Assembly (NCBI GenBank): GCA_029582265.1
Contig: CM055835.1
Span: 13,757,498 to 13,821,497 of the forward strand
Source: Zoroaster sp. YZ-2022
Lineage: Eukaryota; Echinodermata; Asteroidea; Forcipulatida; Zoroasteridae
Direction: 5' to 3'
DNA: 64,000 nucleotides
Of the stretch, positions 31,500 to 42,680 are shown one piece after another (the stretch's first letter is position 1; each line of letters opens with the position of its first letter). The notes under the pieces were generated by a model. That model was not told where the DNA came from and made no database searches. It worked only from the letters and a program-made list of their open reading frames with translations. The position numbers and the translations under genes were made by a program.

Positions 31500-32766
31500 A
31501 AACAGTTATTCTGACATAATCAATGCAGTAGACCTACCTTCCTTTATGTAGGATTTAAAAATGAGAAAGCATACTTGTAGAAGCAGTTTTGCCAGCATCA
31601 ATAATGTTGTACCTCTAATTCTTACATGTACATACTTGTTATCGCATGCTATTCATGTCTTTATTTATTTTGAAAGGCTCTCTTGATTGAAATTTCTTCT
31701 TTACACCTATAGAATGATGTCATCCTACTTACATGTAGTTTAAAGTAAACTGCTAGGTGACGATGATAATAAACAAACACAAACAATTAAACTCGACTGA
31801 CATACAGAATTCAATGTGATTCATACACTACAGTGGCCATACCTTAACACCAACCAGGCACTGACCTTAAAGACATATCGCCCAAAATTGTTTTCATTGG
31901 AACATTGATGAGGCCAAATGAAATAAATGTTATGTTTCTGGTAACATGTCCACAGAATTAATGGGTAGGTAGGGATTTTTTTCTAAATATTTTATAGATT
32001 TGATGCATGCAATTGTACATGTACACGTACGTGCAATGTTTTAAAAAATGTTTTATCATTTTTATCAATTGGTTTGGTTTCTTAAATCTTTTGTATATAC
32101 GATACTTTGTTTAAAAAATACACATCTAGAAATAAATAAACAAATAAATAAATTTAAAAAATTCCCCATCTCCCCCCAAAAAAATATTTAAAATAAAAAA
32201 ATAAAACAAATTCCAGACTCTACCTTTCGCGATATTATTGAGTCATTTGGATTACCGGAAACACTACATGTTTTTTGTGGGGCCTAACTTTATTTAGGAA
32301 AGGTCAACCACTATTTTGGAATGAATATTTTACAAAATAGTTGTCACAAGCTTGATTTAAAAATTATCGCCCGTGTTTCACCAGCAATTTCTGCAAGTGT
32401 TTGTTTTCATTTGAACATTGGTAATTGCCTATTAGAAAGGAATAGAAATACTTTGAAATGAGATATTTCACCAAATAGTTTATGACGGGACTCATCAGTA
32501 CATATTAACTCCAAAATCATGCGAAATGTGTCATATTAAAGCATTTGTTTTCCCTTTCCCAAGTGAAATAGCAATATTCCGATGAACAAAAAACTGCCGT
32601 TACATTCCCGAAACTTCATTCTTGTAGGGGCAAGGCCACTTTTCCTGAGTAAAGAGCACTTTCATTAGAATATCAGAATGTCTAGGGGAACATTTTTAAA
32701 AGGCACCAAGGCCAAGACTAGGACAATGAAGGCCGTAGCTTCTGTGGAATTCCAGGCCTGCATTAA
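31500..32766. other. Last intron, unclassified
   Basis: One diverged satellite-like unit (about 31550-31620), A-rich simple sequence at about 32110-32215, and a segment at about 32330-32420 that resembles 63240-63310. No gene seen. Confidence 0.4.
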
Positions 32767-33023
32767 CCCTAACCTAGGTACATGTATTCTGGCTGGGAAC
32801 CTTCCTGAATCCTCCAAAATCCATCAGTACACTTTTGGAAACATGTCCTTATCTTCAAAATGCACCATGCATTTTCGTTGATTGTTCATCTTGAGCCCCT
32901 ATGGCCTGTACTTCTTGCCAGGTAGTAATTTTGTCCCATTTGGAAGTACCAGTTTCCAACAGTGCTGAATTTTTCTCAAAAAGTGCTCCTTGGAGGATTT
33001 TGCAGGATTTGGGGTGGTGAGGG
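32767..33023 (-). mobile_element. piggyBac-like MITE (257 bp), inverted copy
   Basis: TTAA at 32763-32766 and 33024-33027; starts CCCTAACCTAGG. It is the reverse orientation of the copies at 35289 and 46654 ('aatcctccaaaatccatcag', 'ttatcttcaaaatgcaccat', 'caacagtgctgaatttttct'). Confidence 0.8.
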
Positions 33024-33027
33024 TTAA

Positions 33028-34110
33028 TATAGCGAAAATCACTGACTATACATCTTTAAAGTAGAGCCCTCGAGAAATGGTAAGAATTTGTGGTTCTTTT
33101 GATATTAATGAAAATGTAAATTAATCGTGAAGTGGAAATGTAAGCTTCAATTCAACTGTCAAGGTGTACTTGACAGCCGTCCTTCCGACTAGATTCTCCA
33201 GGCTACTGTGGCTGGCTGGGAATGTATTTTAACCACAGCGAGTGTCCAACGGGGGCTCATTTGCACTTGTGGCATTACAGTGCTTCACCTAGACATGATA
33301 ACTCTATTACCGTAATGGATCCAGCGCTTTTTTTAACCGTACTTGGAGTTTTTCCTGAACATGTTTTGCTCGTGTTGAGTTTTAGACACTTGTAAATGTT
33401 GCACTCATCGGCACGTAGGCTGGTTGATCTATGCATGACTAGACATGCACGGTAGCGCTGTATTGATTTTGGCTTGTATCGAATAGCAAACAGCTACACT
33501 AGATTCACAATTGACTACACAAAGTTAAAGTTGAAGTGGTTGCTTTGCACGAATTCTGAACAAAATTGTACAGTACAGTACATATAATTTTTGAGTACAT
33601 GTATGTGTGGGCCCCACAGTACTGTACATTATATGAATCCGTGGGAGGTAAAAAGAAAATAAAAACTCATAAATAATAGCTTTTAAAAAGTTTTTGTCAA
33701 TGACTTCAAGATTGATCTGATATTACCAGTGATGTACATTTCTCTTTATCAGTTATATATACTTATACAAGAGTGGCACAAATATATTCAAAACCTTCCG
33801 GGGAAATGGCCAACTCCAAGAATTTGTATTTTGCCTTTTCAGTAACGGGCAATTTGATAGACGGTCACCATTACATTCGATTTCCTACAGACATATATAC
33901 AGTAATTACACAGGGGAAGTCACTTACAGTGTTTAATACGTGTATGTCATTTGAGAATCCGAGATGGTAAAACAGAACCTGAAACATCTTCAGGCAAGTT
34001 TCATTGTTCAGCACAGCCAAATGAATTTACAGAGGATCTGACTGAAATTTAAAAGAATTGATCGAGTCTGAATATTTGTTCTAGAAGAATCCGTGGCTCC
34101 AAATCTTATC
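33028..34110. other. Last intron, nothing recognised
   Basis: No repeat family or coding signal identified. Confidence 0.35.
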
Positions 34111-34334
34111 TTAAAGGGACAGTATCGTCACGATCAGAGCAGAGTTTCAACATGGCATGGAATCGATGTCCTAGTTTAAGATGAACACAGTGGCTGAAAA
34201 TTACTGGCTTATTTATGCAGCAGCAACGGTAATATGACCTTATCATGTGGGATATTATTTGCAGTCACTGAGTTAATCTATAACTAGCACTCCGATTCCA
34301 TGCCCTGTTGATTGTGATGATATTGTCTCTTTAA
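34111..34334. mobile_element. TIR MITE 'ttaaagggaca' family, copy 1
   Basis: The left end ttaaagggacagtatcgtca cgatc and the right end (complement) ttaaagagacaatatcatca caatc, each followed by 'catggaatcg', are inverted. The core is 'gcagcagcaacggtaatatg accttatcatgtgg'. Confidence 0.8.
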
Positions 34335-34426
34335 TATAGCTCTGCCGTAAGAGAAATAACAATCAATTGGTTGGTTTTCATCATATCAAGAAGCTTACAG
34401 AGTTAAAATACATTAACACTTACGGT

Positions 34427-34532
34427 AGCAACGGTAATATGACCTTATCATGTGGGGTATTATTTTCAGTCACTGAGTTATCTAAAACTAGCACTCCATG
34501 CCCTGTTGATCGTGATGATATTGTCCCTTTAA
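34427..34532. mobile_element. 'ttaaagggaca' family, copy 2 (right half)
   Basis: 'gcaacggtaatatgacctta' through 'catgccctgttgatcgtgat' and 'attgtccctttaa' repeat the right half of copy 1. Confidence 0.75.
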
Positions 34533-34653
34533 AGGGATGATACAGCATTGGTTATGTTGGAACAAATTGCTTCTACAAGTACGGTTTCTCTCTTTGAATC
34601 AAAATGTTTTCTTGTTTAATGACTCAGCGGAATAAGCTGAAACTTTCACAGGT

Positions 34654-35284
34654 TGGTTGTTTGTTGGTTGTTTGTTTGTTGGTTGGTTGTTGGTTGGTTG
34701 TTTGTTGGTTGTTTGTTGGTTGGTGGTTGGTTGGTTGGTTGTTGGTTGTCTGTTGGTTGGTTGTTGGTTGTTGGTTGGTTGGTTGTTGTTGGTTGGTTGT
34801 TTGTTGGTTGTTTGTTGGTTGGTTGTTGGTTGGTTGTTTGTTTGTTGGTTGGTTGGTTGTTTGTTGGTTGGTTGTTGGTTGTTTGTTGGTTGGTGGTTGG
34901 TTGGTTGGTGGTTGGTTGTTGGTTGGTTGTTTGTTGGTTGTTTTGTTTTGTTTTGTTTGTTGGTTGGTGGTTGGTGGTTCGTTGGTGGTTGGTTGGTGGT
35001 TGGTTGGTGGTTCGTGGTTCGTGGTTGGTTGTTGGTTGTTTGTTGGTTGTTTGTTGGTGGTTGGTTGGTTGGTTGGTTGTTTGTTGGTTGGTTGGTTGGT
35101 TGGTTGGTGGTTGGTTGGTTGTTGGTTGTTGGTTGGTTGGTTGGTTGGTTGGTTGGTTGGTTGGTTGGTTGGTTGGTTGGTTTGTTTGTTGATTGTTTGT
35201 TGGGTGGTTGGTTGGGTGGTTGGTTGGGTGGTTGGTTGGTGGTTGGTTGGTTGGTTGTTGGTTGGTTGTTGGTTGGTTGTTGGT
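34654..35284. repeat. TTGGTTG/TTTG satellite (~0.63 kb)
   Basis: Almost pure ggttggttgtttg-type sequence with G and T only on the plus strand. It begins inside 'tttcacaggttggttgtttg', the same sequence that starts the 80-bp array at 30010. Confidence 0.95.
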
Positions 35285-35288
35285 TTAA

Positions 35289-35550
35289 CCCTAACCAACC
35301 CAAATCCATCAAAATCCTCCAAGGGGCACTTTTTTGGAAAAATTCAGCACTGTTGGAAACTGGTACTTTCACCTCTTCAAATGGGACAAAATTACTACCT
35401 GGCAAGAAGTACAGGGCGTAAGTGCTGAATATGAAAGATCAACGAAAATGCATGGTGCATTTTGAAGATAAGGGCATATTTCAAAAAGTGCACTGATGGA
35501 TTTTGGAGGATTCAGGAAGGTTCCTAGCCAGAATACCTAGGGGGTTAGGG
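35289..35550 (+). mobile_element. piggyBac-like MITE (262 bp)
   Basis: TTAA at 35285-35288 and 35551-35554; ends CCCTAACC and GGTTAGGG. The interior has internal inverted symmetry: 'ccatcaaaatcctccaaggg' near the left, 'ggattttggaggattcagg' near the right. It matches 46654-46923 over nearly its whole length. Confidence 0.85.
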
Positions 35551-35554
35551 TTAA

Positions 35555-36066
35555 TGGATATCTTGTTTCAAAAGAGAAAGCATATTTGTACATTTATACA
35601 TGTACTTATAGACTTACCATTATTAGCAATGTTGTACCTTCCCTTTAATCAAATTTAAATTCAAAAAGTAACCATCACTAGATTAAGACCTACATTTCAA
35701 AACACAAAATCATTATTAAAAAAGGTAAACAAGTTCGGCTCAGTTGTTTACAATTTGTAAAATAACAGTGATCTTAAAATCTGCTCGAATTTTTAGATTA
35801 AGATGAGAATTTACTTCATTAAGGAGTCTAAATCATGAAAAAAGTGAAAGCATTCATATTTTTACTGAAAAATACATACATGTAGATGCTGTCTGGCAAC
35901 TCGAAAATTTGCATATTTTGTGTTTTCTCTGAGATAATCGGAGACAGAAACTTGTGGTCAGAATGGTTGGTACCTTCACCAACTTCACCAACTTCACATC
36001 AAGTAAGCTTTCGTATAAGAATTCAATAATGTTGTAATCAGGTAATTACCAATGATGTACAGCCGT
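35555..36066. other. Last intron, unclassified
   Basis: A diverged unit of the 80-bp satellite at about 35565-35650; otherwise nothing recognised. Confidence 0.4.
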
Positions 36067-36298
36067 TTTAATGGTACAGTATCATCATGATCAGAGCTGA
36101 CTTCAACAGGGCATGGAGTCAGTGTCCTACATGTAGTTTAAGATGATTGAAAATTACTGACTCACACATGTACATGTATGTATGCAGCAGCAACAGTAAT
36201 GTGACCTTATCACGTGTATTTTGAATCACTGAGTTAATCTAAAATTAGCACTCTGATTCCATGCCCTGTTGATTGTGACAAAAATGCCCCTTGTAATC
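36067..36298. mobile_element. 'ttaaagggaca' family, copy 3 (diverged)
   Basis: 'acagtatcatcatgatcaga', 'cagggcatggagtcagtgtc', 'gcagcagcaacagtaatgtg' and 'ccatgccctgttgattgtga' follow copy 1 in order. Confidence 0.75.
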
Positions 36299-36299
36299 C

Positions 36300-37284
36300 A
36301 ATTTTTAAGTTCAGAAAGTTAAAAAAAGTAGTGTATGTTATGAGGTTTCATGTGTGACAAGATGTCCTTAAAAATAGCTTGGAGGCAGGCAGGTGTTAAT
36401 ATGGCAAAGATGAATTCACTTTTGATGACTGCTCTAATAAGCATTATCTTATCTTGCCTAGAGGGAAATACTGTATTACACAGGGGAATACTTACATTAA
36501 CTCGCATTTTTGTGCATACATGTAAGTCCCTTGGATCAATACTGTATAAAATGTACCATAAAAAGAGGAAACCAATAGCCAAAGTTATAAGCTGCTAGTA
36601 GCAGGGTGATTCGAAATTGCAATTTGTGCCATTCGCTTATCTGGACTTCTGGCCTTTGTCTATAAAGATGTGTAATCTCCCCCTTAGTTACGTAATGCAG
36701 CATAAAATTTTTGCAAGGGATTTCTGAAATCCGGTCAGATACAAACCGCTATTACTTTGGGTTTACAGCTCAACTCAAAATGTCATACAAGTTTTTAGTT
36801 TTAGTCTTAAGCATTAGAGGAAAACATCTGGTGGACAAATACATGTATATCTAAATTTCATGATAATGTCGAAGGAAGGATTAACTCATTGTATAATGTA
36901 CGTGTAGTTTGAGCCCTCAACACCCTTTGAGTCAAACAGTGGCAGCAATGTAGTGATTTCTTGTGGGAATGCATCTACACTATACATGTACATGTAGTTT
37001 TACATGTATGTTCAACACAGTTATTCCACCTTTCAAAAATTGATAAATGAAGGGTTTTGGCGGGTCTGTCAACCTGCTGGCAAACAGGACTGAGTAGAGT
37101 TAATAGGAGGGTTTTAAGCTGTGATTTCTCAGAATTTGTTCCTGATTTCAGGATTTTTACAAATCTTCCTTTGCCTTAAAATTTAAATTCAATGTGGAGA
37201 GTATGTAAATCCTCCAAAATTAAACATCCAGGAGGTTCAGGGGGCTTTGTCCTCTAGACCAAAGGGAGACCCAGGCCCCGCTGC
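36300..37284. other. Last intron, nothing recognised
   Basis: No supported gene or repeat; short frames at 36319-36598 look random. Confidence 0.35.
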
Positions 37285-37434
37285 TAGGGGTGGACGATAT
37301 CACGATAATATCGTAACGATACGATATTCAAAAAAAATCGGTTACGGTTTTGAAGATATCAAAATATCGCCATATTGACGATATTCAAAAAATAAAGCTG
37401 ATACCAAATTTACATGTATATCGCTCTTTTTAGT

Positions 37435-39340
37435 TAAAGTATCGCCAGAGTTTGAATTTGAGCAGAGTAAGGGCAATCTGGATAAAGCATATGAAATGGC
37501 AAACAGTGAGTATATAGAGAAAAAGCTGAAGGAATATGAGGAGGCAAATTTGAACCGCAGACATAACTTAGCTTGGGGTATCATCAATGATGTCAGTGGC
37601 AGAAAAAAGACAAGAAGTGGAAGACTAAAGGGTAATACCAAAGAAGAGCGATTGAACAACTGGCATGATCACTTCCAAAAGCTGCTTGGGAATCCGCCTA
37701 AAGTTTCAGAAGAAAATGAGGAGATCCCTGTGGTATTTGATAAACTACCTATAAGATCGGACGCATTTGACATGGAAGAATACCTTAAAGCAAAGAAGGC
37801 TATTAAAGAAGGCAAAAGCTATGGAGAAGATGGTATTCCACCTGAGGTCATCAAAAGATGCAATATAGACGAAATAATACTTTATTTTTGTAATAATGCG
37901 CTACTTAACCGTCAGAAACCAAACCAGTGGTCCATCCTCAACCTCATCCCAGTACCCAAGAGTGGCGACCTCAGCCTCACAGCCAACTACAGAGGAATCA
38001 GCTTAAGCTCAATTGTTGTTAAAACCTACAATCGGATGCTCTTGAATAGAGTTAGACCACACCTTGATGATAAGCTCAGACCAAATCAATGTGGCTTCAG
38101 GGAGAAGAGATCTGCTACTGAACAGATCCTGGCACTGAGGCGAATCATAGAGGGCATTGAAGAAAAGAACCTATCTGCAGTGGTAACTTTTATTGACTTC
38201 AAGAAAGCTTTTGACACCATCCACAGAGGCAAAATGATCAAAATCTTGAAAGCTTATGGCATCCCAGACATCATAGTTAATGCTATTGAAGACACCTACC
38301 AGGGAACTAAAGCTAAAGTTACAACATCAGATGGTGAAACAGATGAATTTGATATCCTTGCGGGAGTGCTTCAAGGTGACACTCTTGCACCTTATCTATT
38401 TATCATAGTCCTTGATTATTGCCTCAGAGCCGCAATAGAGGGTAGAGAGGAGTTGGGTTTCACCATAAAGCCCAGAAGAAGCAGACGGGTTGGTCCTCTA
38501 AATATAACTGACCTTGACTTTGCAGATGACATTGCGCTTATGTCTGACACTGCGCTTATGTCTGACACTGCGCTTATGTCTGACACTGCGCTTATGTCTG
38601 ACACTGCCGCACAAGCACAGGAGCTGCTCAGAAATGTAGAGAATGCTGCACTTCGTGTGGGTCTACACATGAATGCAAAGAAAATGCAATTCATGGTGTA
38701 TAATCAACCTACAGATGTGCATATCCAAACCACAGATGGCAGCTTACTTGCAGAAGTGAAAGACTTCAAATATTTGGGGTCATGGGTTAGAAATTCTGAG
38801 CAAGACATCAAAGTGAGGAAAGCGCTGGCGTGGAAGGCATGTAACAAGTTAACAAATATATGGAAGTCAACCTTATCTAGGCATCTCAAAGTCAAACTAT
38901 TCCAAGCCACAGTAGAAAGCGTCCTGCTCTATGGTTGTGAAACCTGGACCATAACAAAGAAAATTAGAAAAGCACTGGACGGTTGCTACACTAGAATGCT
39001 AAGATCTGCACTAAATGTGAGCTGGAAGTCACACATGACAAATAGAGAACTGTATGATGACATTCCACAAGTCACTACAAAGATCACAAAAAGGAGACTC
39101 CAATTTGCTGGGCATTGTAAACGGGCCAAAGGTAGAGCAGTGTCAGATCTGGTCACATGGAGACCTACACAAGGAAAGAGATCCAGAGGACGCCCCATTA
39201 AAACATTTGTGGATCTACTCCAAGATGACACCGGATTTACACTGAGTGAAATTGAGTCCAGCATGCAAGACAGAAGTTTTTGGCGAGCCATCATCAATGC
39301 CCGACAGCAAGAGTCGACGGAGTGAGTGAGTGAGTGATCG
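37435..39340 (+). mobile_element. RTE-like LINE insertion, 5'-truncated
   Basis: Coding begins in mid-linker (an in-frame segment reading EFEFEQSKGNLDKAYEMANS precedes the first Met) and ends just after the stop in gagtgagtgagtga, a short 3' tandem repeat of the kind RTE-class elements carry. The endonuclease domain is absent. Confidence 0.75.
37496..39325 (+). CDS. Reverse transcriptase of an RTE-like LINE (609 codons, open)
   Basis: An uninterrupted frame of non-LTR reverse transcriptase, which copies its own RNA at a nicked target. Visible blocks: AKKAIKEGKSYGEDGIPPEV, NLIPVPKSGDLSLTANYRGI (finger), PNQCGFREKRSATEQILALR, FIDFKKAFDTIHRGKMIKIL (first catalytic Asp, about residue 233), GVLQGDTLAPYLF, and DFADDIALMS with the catalytic Asp pair at about residues 344-345. 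C-terminal to this are KYLGSWV, LLYGCETWTITKK, LDGCYTRMLRSALNVSWKSH and GHCKRAKGRAVSDLVTWRPT. Odd feature: an 18-bp unit (DIALMS/DTALMS) is present four times at 38528-38599, immediately after the catalytic Asp pair. The first Met is only a convenience start, since the true N-terminus with endonuclease is lost. It is recent enough to lack stops but unlikely to be active alone. Confidence 0.9.
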   Translation: MANSEYIEKKLKEYEEANLNRRHNLAWGIINDVSGRKKTRSGRLKGNTKEERLNNWHDHFQKLLGNPPKVSEENEEIPVVFDKLPIRSDAFDMEEYLKAKKAIKEGKSYGEDGIPPEVIKRCNIDEIILYFCNNALLNRQKPNQWSILNLIPVPKSGDLSLTANYRGISLSSIVVKTYNRMLLNRVRPHLDDKLRPNQCGFREKRSATEQILALRRIIEGIEEKNLSAVVTFIDFKKAFDTIHRGKMIKILKAYGIPDIIVNAIEDTYQGTKAKVTTSDGETDEFDILAGVLQGDTLAPYLFIIVLDYCLRAAIEGREELGFTIKPRRSRRVGPLNITDLDFADDIALMSDTALMSDTALMSDTALMSDTAAQAQELLRNVENAALRVGLHMNAKKMQFMVYNQPTDVHIQTTDGSLLAEVKDFKYLGSWVRNSEQDIKVRKALAWKACNKLTNIWKSTLSRHLKVKLFQATVESVLLYGCETWTITKKIRKALDGCYTRMLRSALNVSWKSHMTNRELYDDIPQVTTKITKRRLQFAGHCKRAKGRAVSDLVTWRPTQGKRSRGRPIKTFVDLLQDDTGFTLSEIESSMQDRSFWRAIINARQQESTE

Positions 39341-39689
39341 CCATAGTGATAAATTGTTTCCAAATTTCATGTTATTATACGGTAAAATCAACGAAGTTAT
39401 GGTACTGTGAAGAGCTATAAAAAAAAATTAAAAAACAGTTCGAAATCACAACGTGGCGCCGCTCATGTTCCCAGGACCATACCATTTAAGAAAATGCCAT
39501 CATTTGAATGGGGAAACATGAGGGTCAATCAAAAATCAGCCGAGAATTGCAGACACAGCAGCAACAAGTACTCGGCTCATTTTGGAGCGATTCAATTGCA
39601 TTTTTGATAATTTTCAGAACCGTTTATTACCTAGGCAACTTCCCTGTAGAACTTGTATGTAAAAGTAGTTCATATTTCGGTGTCCAATG

Positions 39690-40069
39690 TAGGGCTGTGC
39701 GTTTTCGGATATTTTTGGAACCGGATACCCGAAATCAGGAAACTTAGGATACCCGGATACCCGTTTTTATTTTTGTTGAAAACATGCCTCCGGTGGTGTA
39801 CAAATACATGTATTGTAAATGGTAACAAATTGACTTTTATAATACAGAGGATACCATACTATTGATCTTTTCTTTATTGGAGTGTATTCTCTTGAATTTG
39901 AAGATAATTGTCTGTACAAGTGCATTGTTCAAGAGTCACAGATTTCTGTTTGCACCACTCAAATGTTAAGTCCGAATTTTAAAAAGTCGTTTACGGGTAA
40001 TTGGAACCAAAAAATGGAACCAGGTAATGACCGTTTTGGTTGGGTATCCGGATACCCGGCACAGCCCTT
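39690..40069. mobile_element. hAT-like MITE 'agggctgtgc' family, copy 1
   Basis: The ends TAGGGCTGTGCGTTTTCGG and (complement) AAGGGCTGTGCCGGGTATCC are inverted for about 11 bp. The flanks gtccaatg at 39682-39689 and 40070-40077 form a perfect 8-bp target duplication. Subterminal 'ggatacccg' repeats occur near both ends. Confidence 0.85.
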
Positions 40070-40212
40070 GTCCAATGTCATTAATGTACATACATTTTTT
40101 CATGTATTTAAAAAATCCGCATATTGAAACAATAATATCGTATATCGCCATTATCATGACCGTCGATAATCGACTATCACAAAAATTCCATATCATCACC
40201 CCTACCCGCTAC

Positions 40213-41121
40213 CCATTTTTCAAGATATTTTACTTTGGTCAAATCACACTCCTGATACAGTGTTATCTTGATTCAAAGAAAGTAAGCATACTCGTACATG
40301 TAGAAGCAGTTTTGTCATCATTCCCAAATGTTGTACATCTTCCCGTTAATCACAAACTGTTTTCTGTGGGGACGCGTTCATTATTGGTGACTTAACGTCC
40401 GAAACAAACAAAGTCAGAAACATTCTCCCTGATGAGACATATCCACAAACAATCAAATGGGCATTTAAGTACTCTAAAACCACAAATAGCTCTGCTAGGG
40501 GCATGCGCAGCCATTTGATTCATGTTTGCCTGGCCACTTTGCTTTATAAGGATGTGAGTTAGCATGCAACACCAGCCCTTCCGGGATACGGTTTTTTTTT
40601 GTTTTTTTTTCACTGCCCGTACCGATCTGTGTAAACTGTTCTACTGCAGGATACTAAGCGATCCACTACATCTTGAATAGGAGTTAATGTTCTCTGTTTA
40701 CACAGACATGGCGCTGCCTTTAGGTTGAAAACACACAAAATCAGCAGGAAGTATGCCAATCGGGTCATTTTGGAGATTCCATTTTAGAGAATACAGAAAG
40801 TTCTATTAGAACTGTGATAACTCGTTCGGCTGGGGGTTATTTTACAAGTTGAATGGCTAGGCAATCGTCATGCAATAACTCTTCCAGGTGTTTACCTTAA
40901 TGGGCCGTTTTGTTAATGACGGTATTGCAGCGTGGATGTTTAAATTGAGGCTTGAGGGGTTGCCAGTCCCTGGTTGCGGTGTTTTCTTACGAGGGATCAT
41001 AATCGTGTGTATTCAAAATGGGTAATACTGTGTAGAAACAGCTGTCATACATGAAAAGCTCTAGGAGAACGTTGATAGGTGATTATCCTATAGACAGCTA
41101 TGACTTTCATCTTCTCAGCTA
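40213..41121. other. Last intron, unclassified
   Basis: One diverged 80-bp satellite unit at about 40258-40345; nothing else recognised. Confidence 0.4.
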
Positions 41122-41377
41122 CACTCACTGGCCAAAAGTGTTGCAACATGCTCAAAATAGCACTTTACAGTAACAGGTGAGATGATCATTTAATCCGATT
41201 TCATCGATCGTGTATTACATAGCAAGAACAGTAAAAAAGAACATTGACTTCAAAACACAGGCGCTGTCAAGAAGTCTTAAGTAGTGTAAATAAAATAAAA
41301 TAAATTATTGTAACACAGTTCTCCAAACTGAACTTTGGTGTGAATTTCAATGTTGCAATACTTACGGCCAGTGAGTG
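41122..41377. mobile_element. Tc1/mariner-type MITE (256 bp)
   Basis: TA at 41120-41121 and 41378-41379. The ends cactcactggccaaaagtgt tgcaa and (complement) cactcactggccgtaagtat tgcaa match at 22 of 25. Confidence 0.85.
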
Positions 41378-41544
41378 TATATATATGCTCTATAATCTCA
41401 ACTCATTCCAAACGATGCGCTTGATTTTGGTCTTAAATACCGGTTAGTGTTTAGGGGCTTTAGGGAAAGTACATGTACATGAACAACATCGGTTATGTTG
41501 ACCAAAATGCTTCTATGAGTATGCTCACAAATGCAGAGTCGAAG

Positions 41545-41903
41545 TAAGGCTGTACCCAGATACCCGACCGGAAGTGTCATTACCTGGTTCCATTTATCGG
41601 TTCCAATTACCTTTTGAAACGACTTTTGAAAAATTTGACTGAACATTTAAGCCACACAAATAGAAGTCTCTGATTTTTTTTTTGTTAACTTTTTGTGTGG
41701 GGAATGGAGATGCTACTAGTTGTTTTAAATATAGAGGCAGGAAATTATTACGGTAAGTCCACATTTATTGTGACTCTAAGAAATCAAAAGAAACTTCGTA
41801 TTGGTGTTTTTACAAAATTGTTTATGTGTACCCGGGTACTGTATCCGAAGATTTCCAATTTCAGCTGTCCGGTTCCCGAAATAACCGAAAACGCACAGCC
41901 TTA
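41545..41903. mobile_element. hAT-like MITE 'agggctgtgc' family, copy 2
   Basis: The ends TAAGGCTGTACCCAGATACC and (complement) TAAGGCTGTGCGTTTTCGG are inverted; it is in the opposite orientation to copy 1. The flanks agtcgaag (41537-41544) and agtctaag (41904-41911) are an 8-bp duplication with one mismatch. Confidence 0.8.
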
Positions 41904-41911
41904 AGTCTAAG

Positions 41912-42417
41912 TCATGAGAAAAGTCTGAAATAGCATTCACAATTTTTACAGAAAACACTTGGAGCAAAAACCTTTTGCTCGTGCATATATTATTTTATTT
42001 TCATTTATTTACCCAGGGAATGCCCAAACAGTTAAAAACTGATTTCCATTGGGGTCCTCCATACATACAATGTACATACAATTACAATACATGAAAATAG
42101 GATGACGCCAAATTAAGCAATTAATACATAAAATATTAAATTATTTAGTTACCTGTACCTTGAAATTTTTGGTTAAGCAAACTCGAAGACAATGATATGT
42201 ACATTTATGCAGTGTTTAAAATAATACAAATTTAAGGCAATGCATTTCAGACAGAATACTTTTAAGAATGATACCTTAACCAACTACACATCAAGTTAGC
42301 TTAGGATAATAAATCAGTCATTACCAATATTGTACTTTCTCTTGAATTGAAGTGCCTATACATGTATATACACTATTGGTAATCTTGTAAAAACATAAAT
42401 GATCACAGTTTTAAATA
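41912..42417. other. Last intron, nothing recognised
   Basis: AT-rich; no supported gene or repeat. Confidence 0.35.
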
Positions 42418-42419
42418 TA

Positions 42420-42680
42420 CTACTCGAAACAATTTAGGGAACAACGGATTTTTAACATCAAATAGGTTTGAAATGTTCCATGAACCGGGATTTTCATTTG
42501 CAACCCCCTCTCTCTTTCAGTAGTCAAGTCATGAAATGTGTAATCACTACATGCATCCTTTATCATCTGTTTCATTGTGCAGTTGTTTCTCATCAATTCT
42601 GTGAAACATTGTGTTTATCTGAAATAATGATCTTGCTTTAACTGAGATTATTCCGGTGTTCCCTAAATTGTTTTGAGTAG
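42420..42680. mobile_element. Tc1/mariner-type MITE (261 bp)
   Basis: TA at 42418-42419 and 42681-42682. The ends ctactcgaaacaatttaggg aaca and (complement) ctactcaaaacaatttaggg aaca differ at one base. Confidence 0.85.

Larger units (their letters stand above)
37285..40204. mobile_element. hAT-like element carrying a LINE and a second hAT
   Basis: The ends TAGGGGTGGACGATAT and, on the other strand, TAGGGGTGATGATATGG are inverted. The flanks cccgctgc (37277-37284) and cccgctac (40205-40212) form an 8-bp target duplication with one mismatch. Near both ends are runs of 'gatatcg'. The interior is taken up by the LINE at about 37435-39340 and another hAT-like unit at 39690-40069, so the original hAT was probably about 0.6 kb and nonautonomous. 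Confidence 0.75.

Noticed and set aside
34599..35428. Open frames of 179-274 codons on both strands (Asn/Gln/Pro/Thr-rich and Val/Trp/Leu/Gly-rich)
   Set aside because: These are translations of TTGGTTG simple sequence that lacks stops in any frame; several overlapping frames are equally open.
35285..35554. Telomeric repeat DNA (TTAGGG) at element ends
   Set aside because: Only one or two copies at each end, always abutting TTAA and inverted; better explained as transposon termini.
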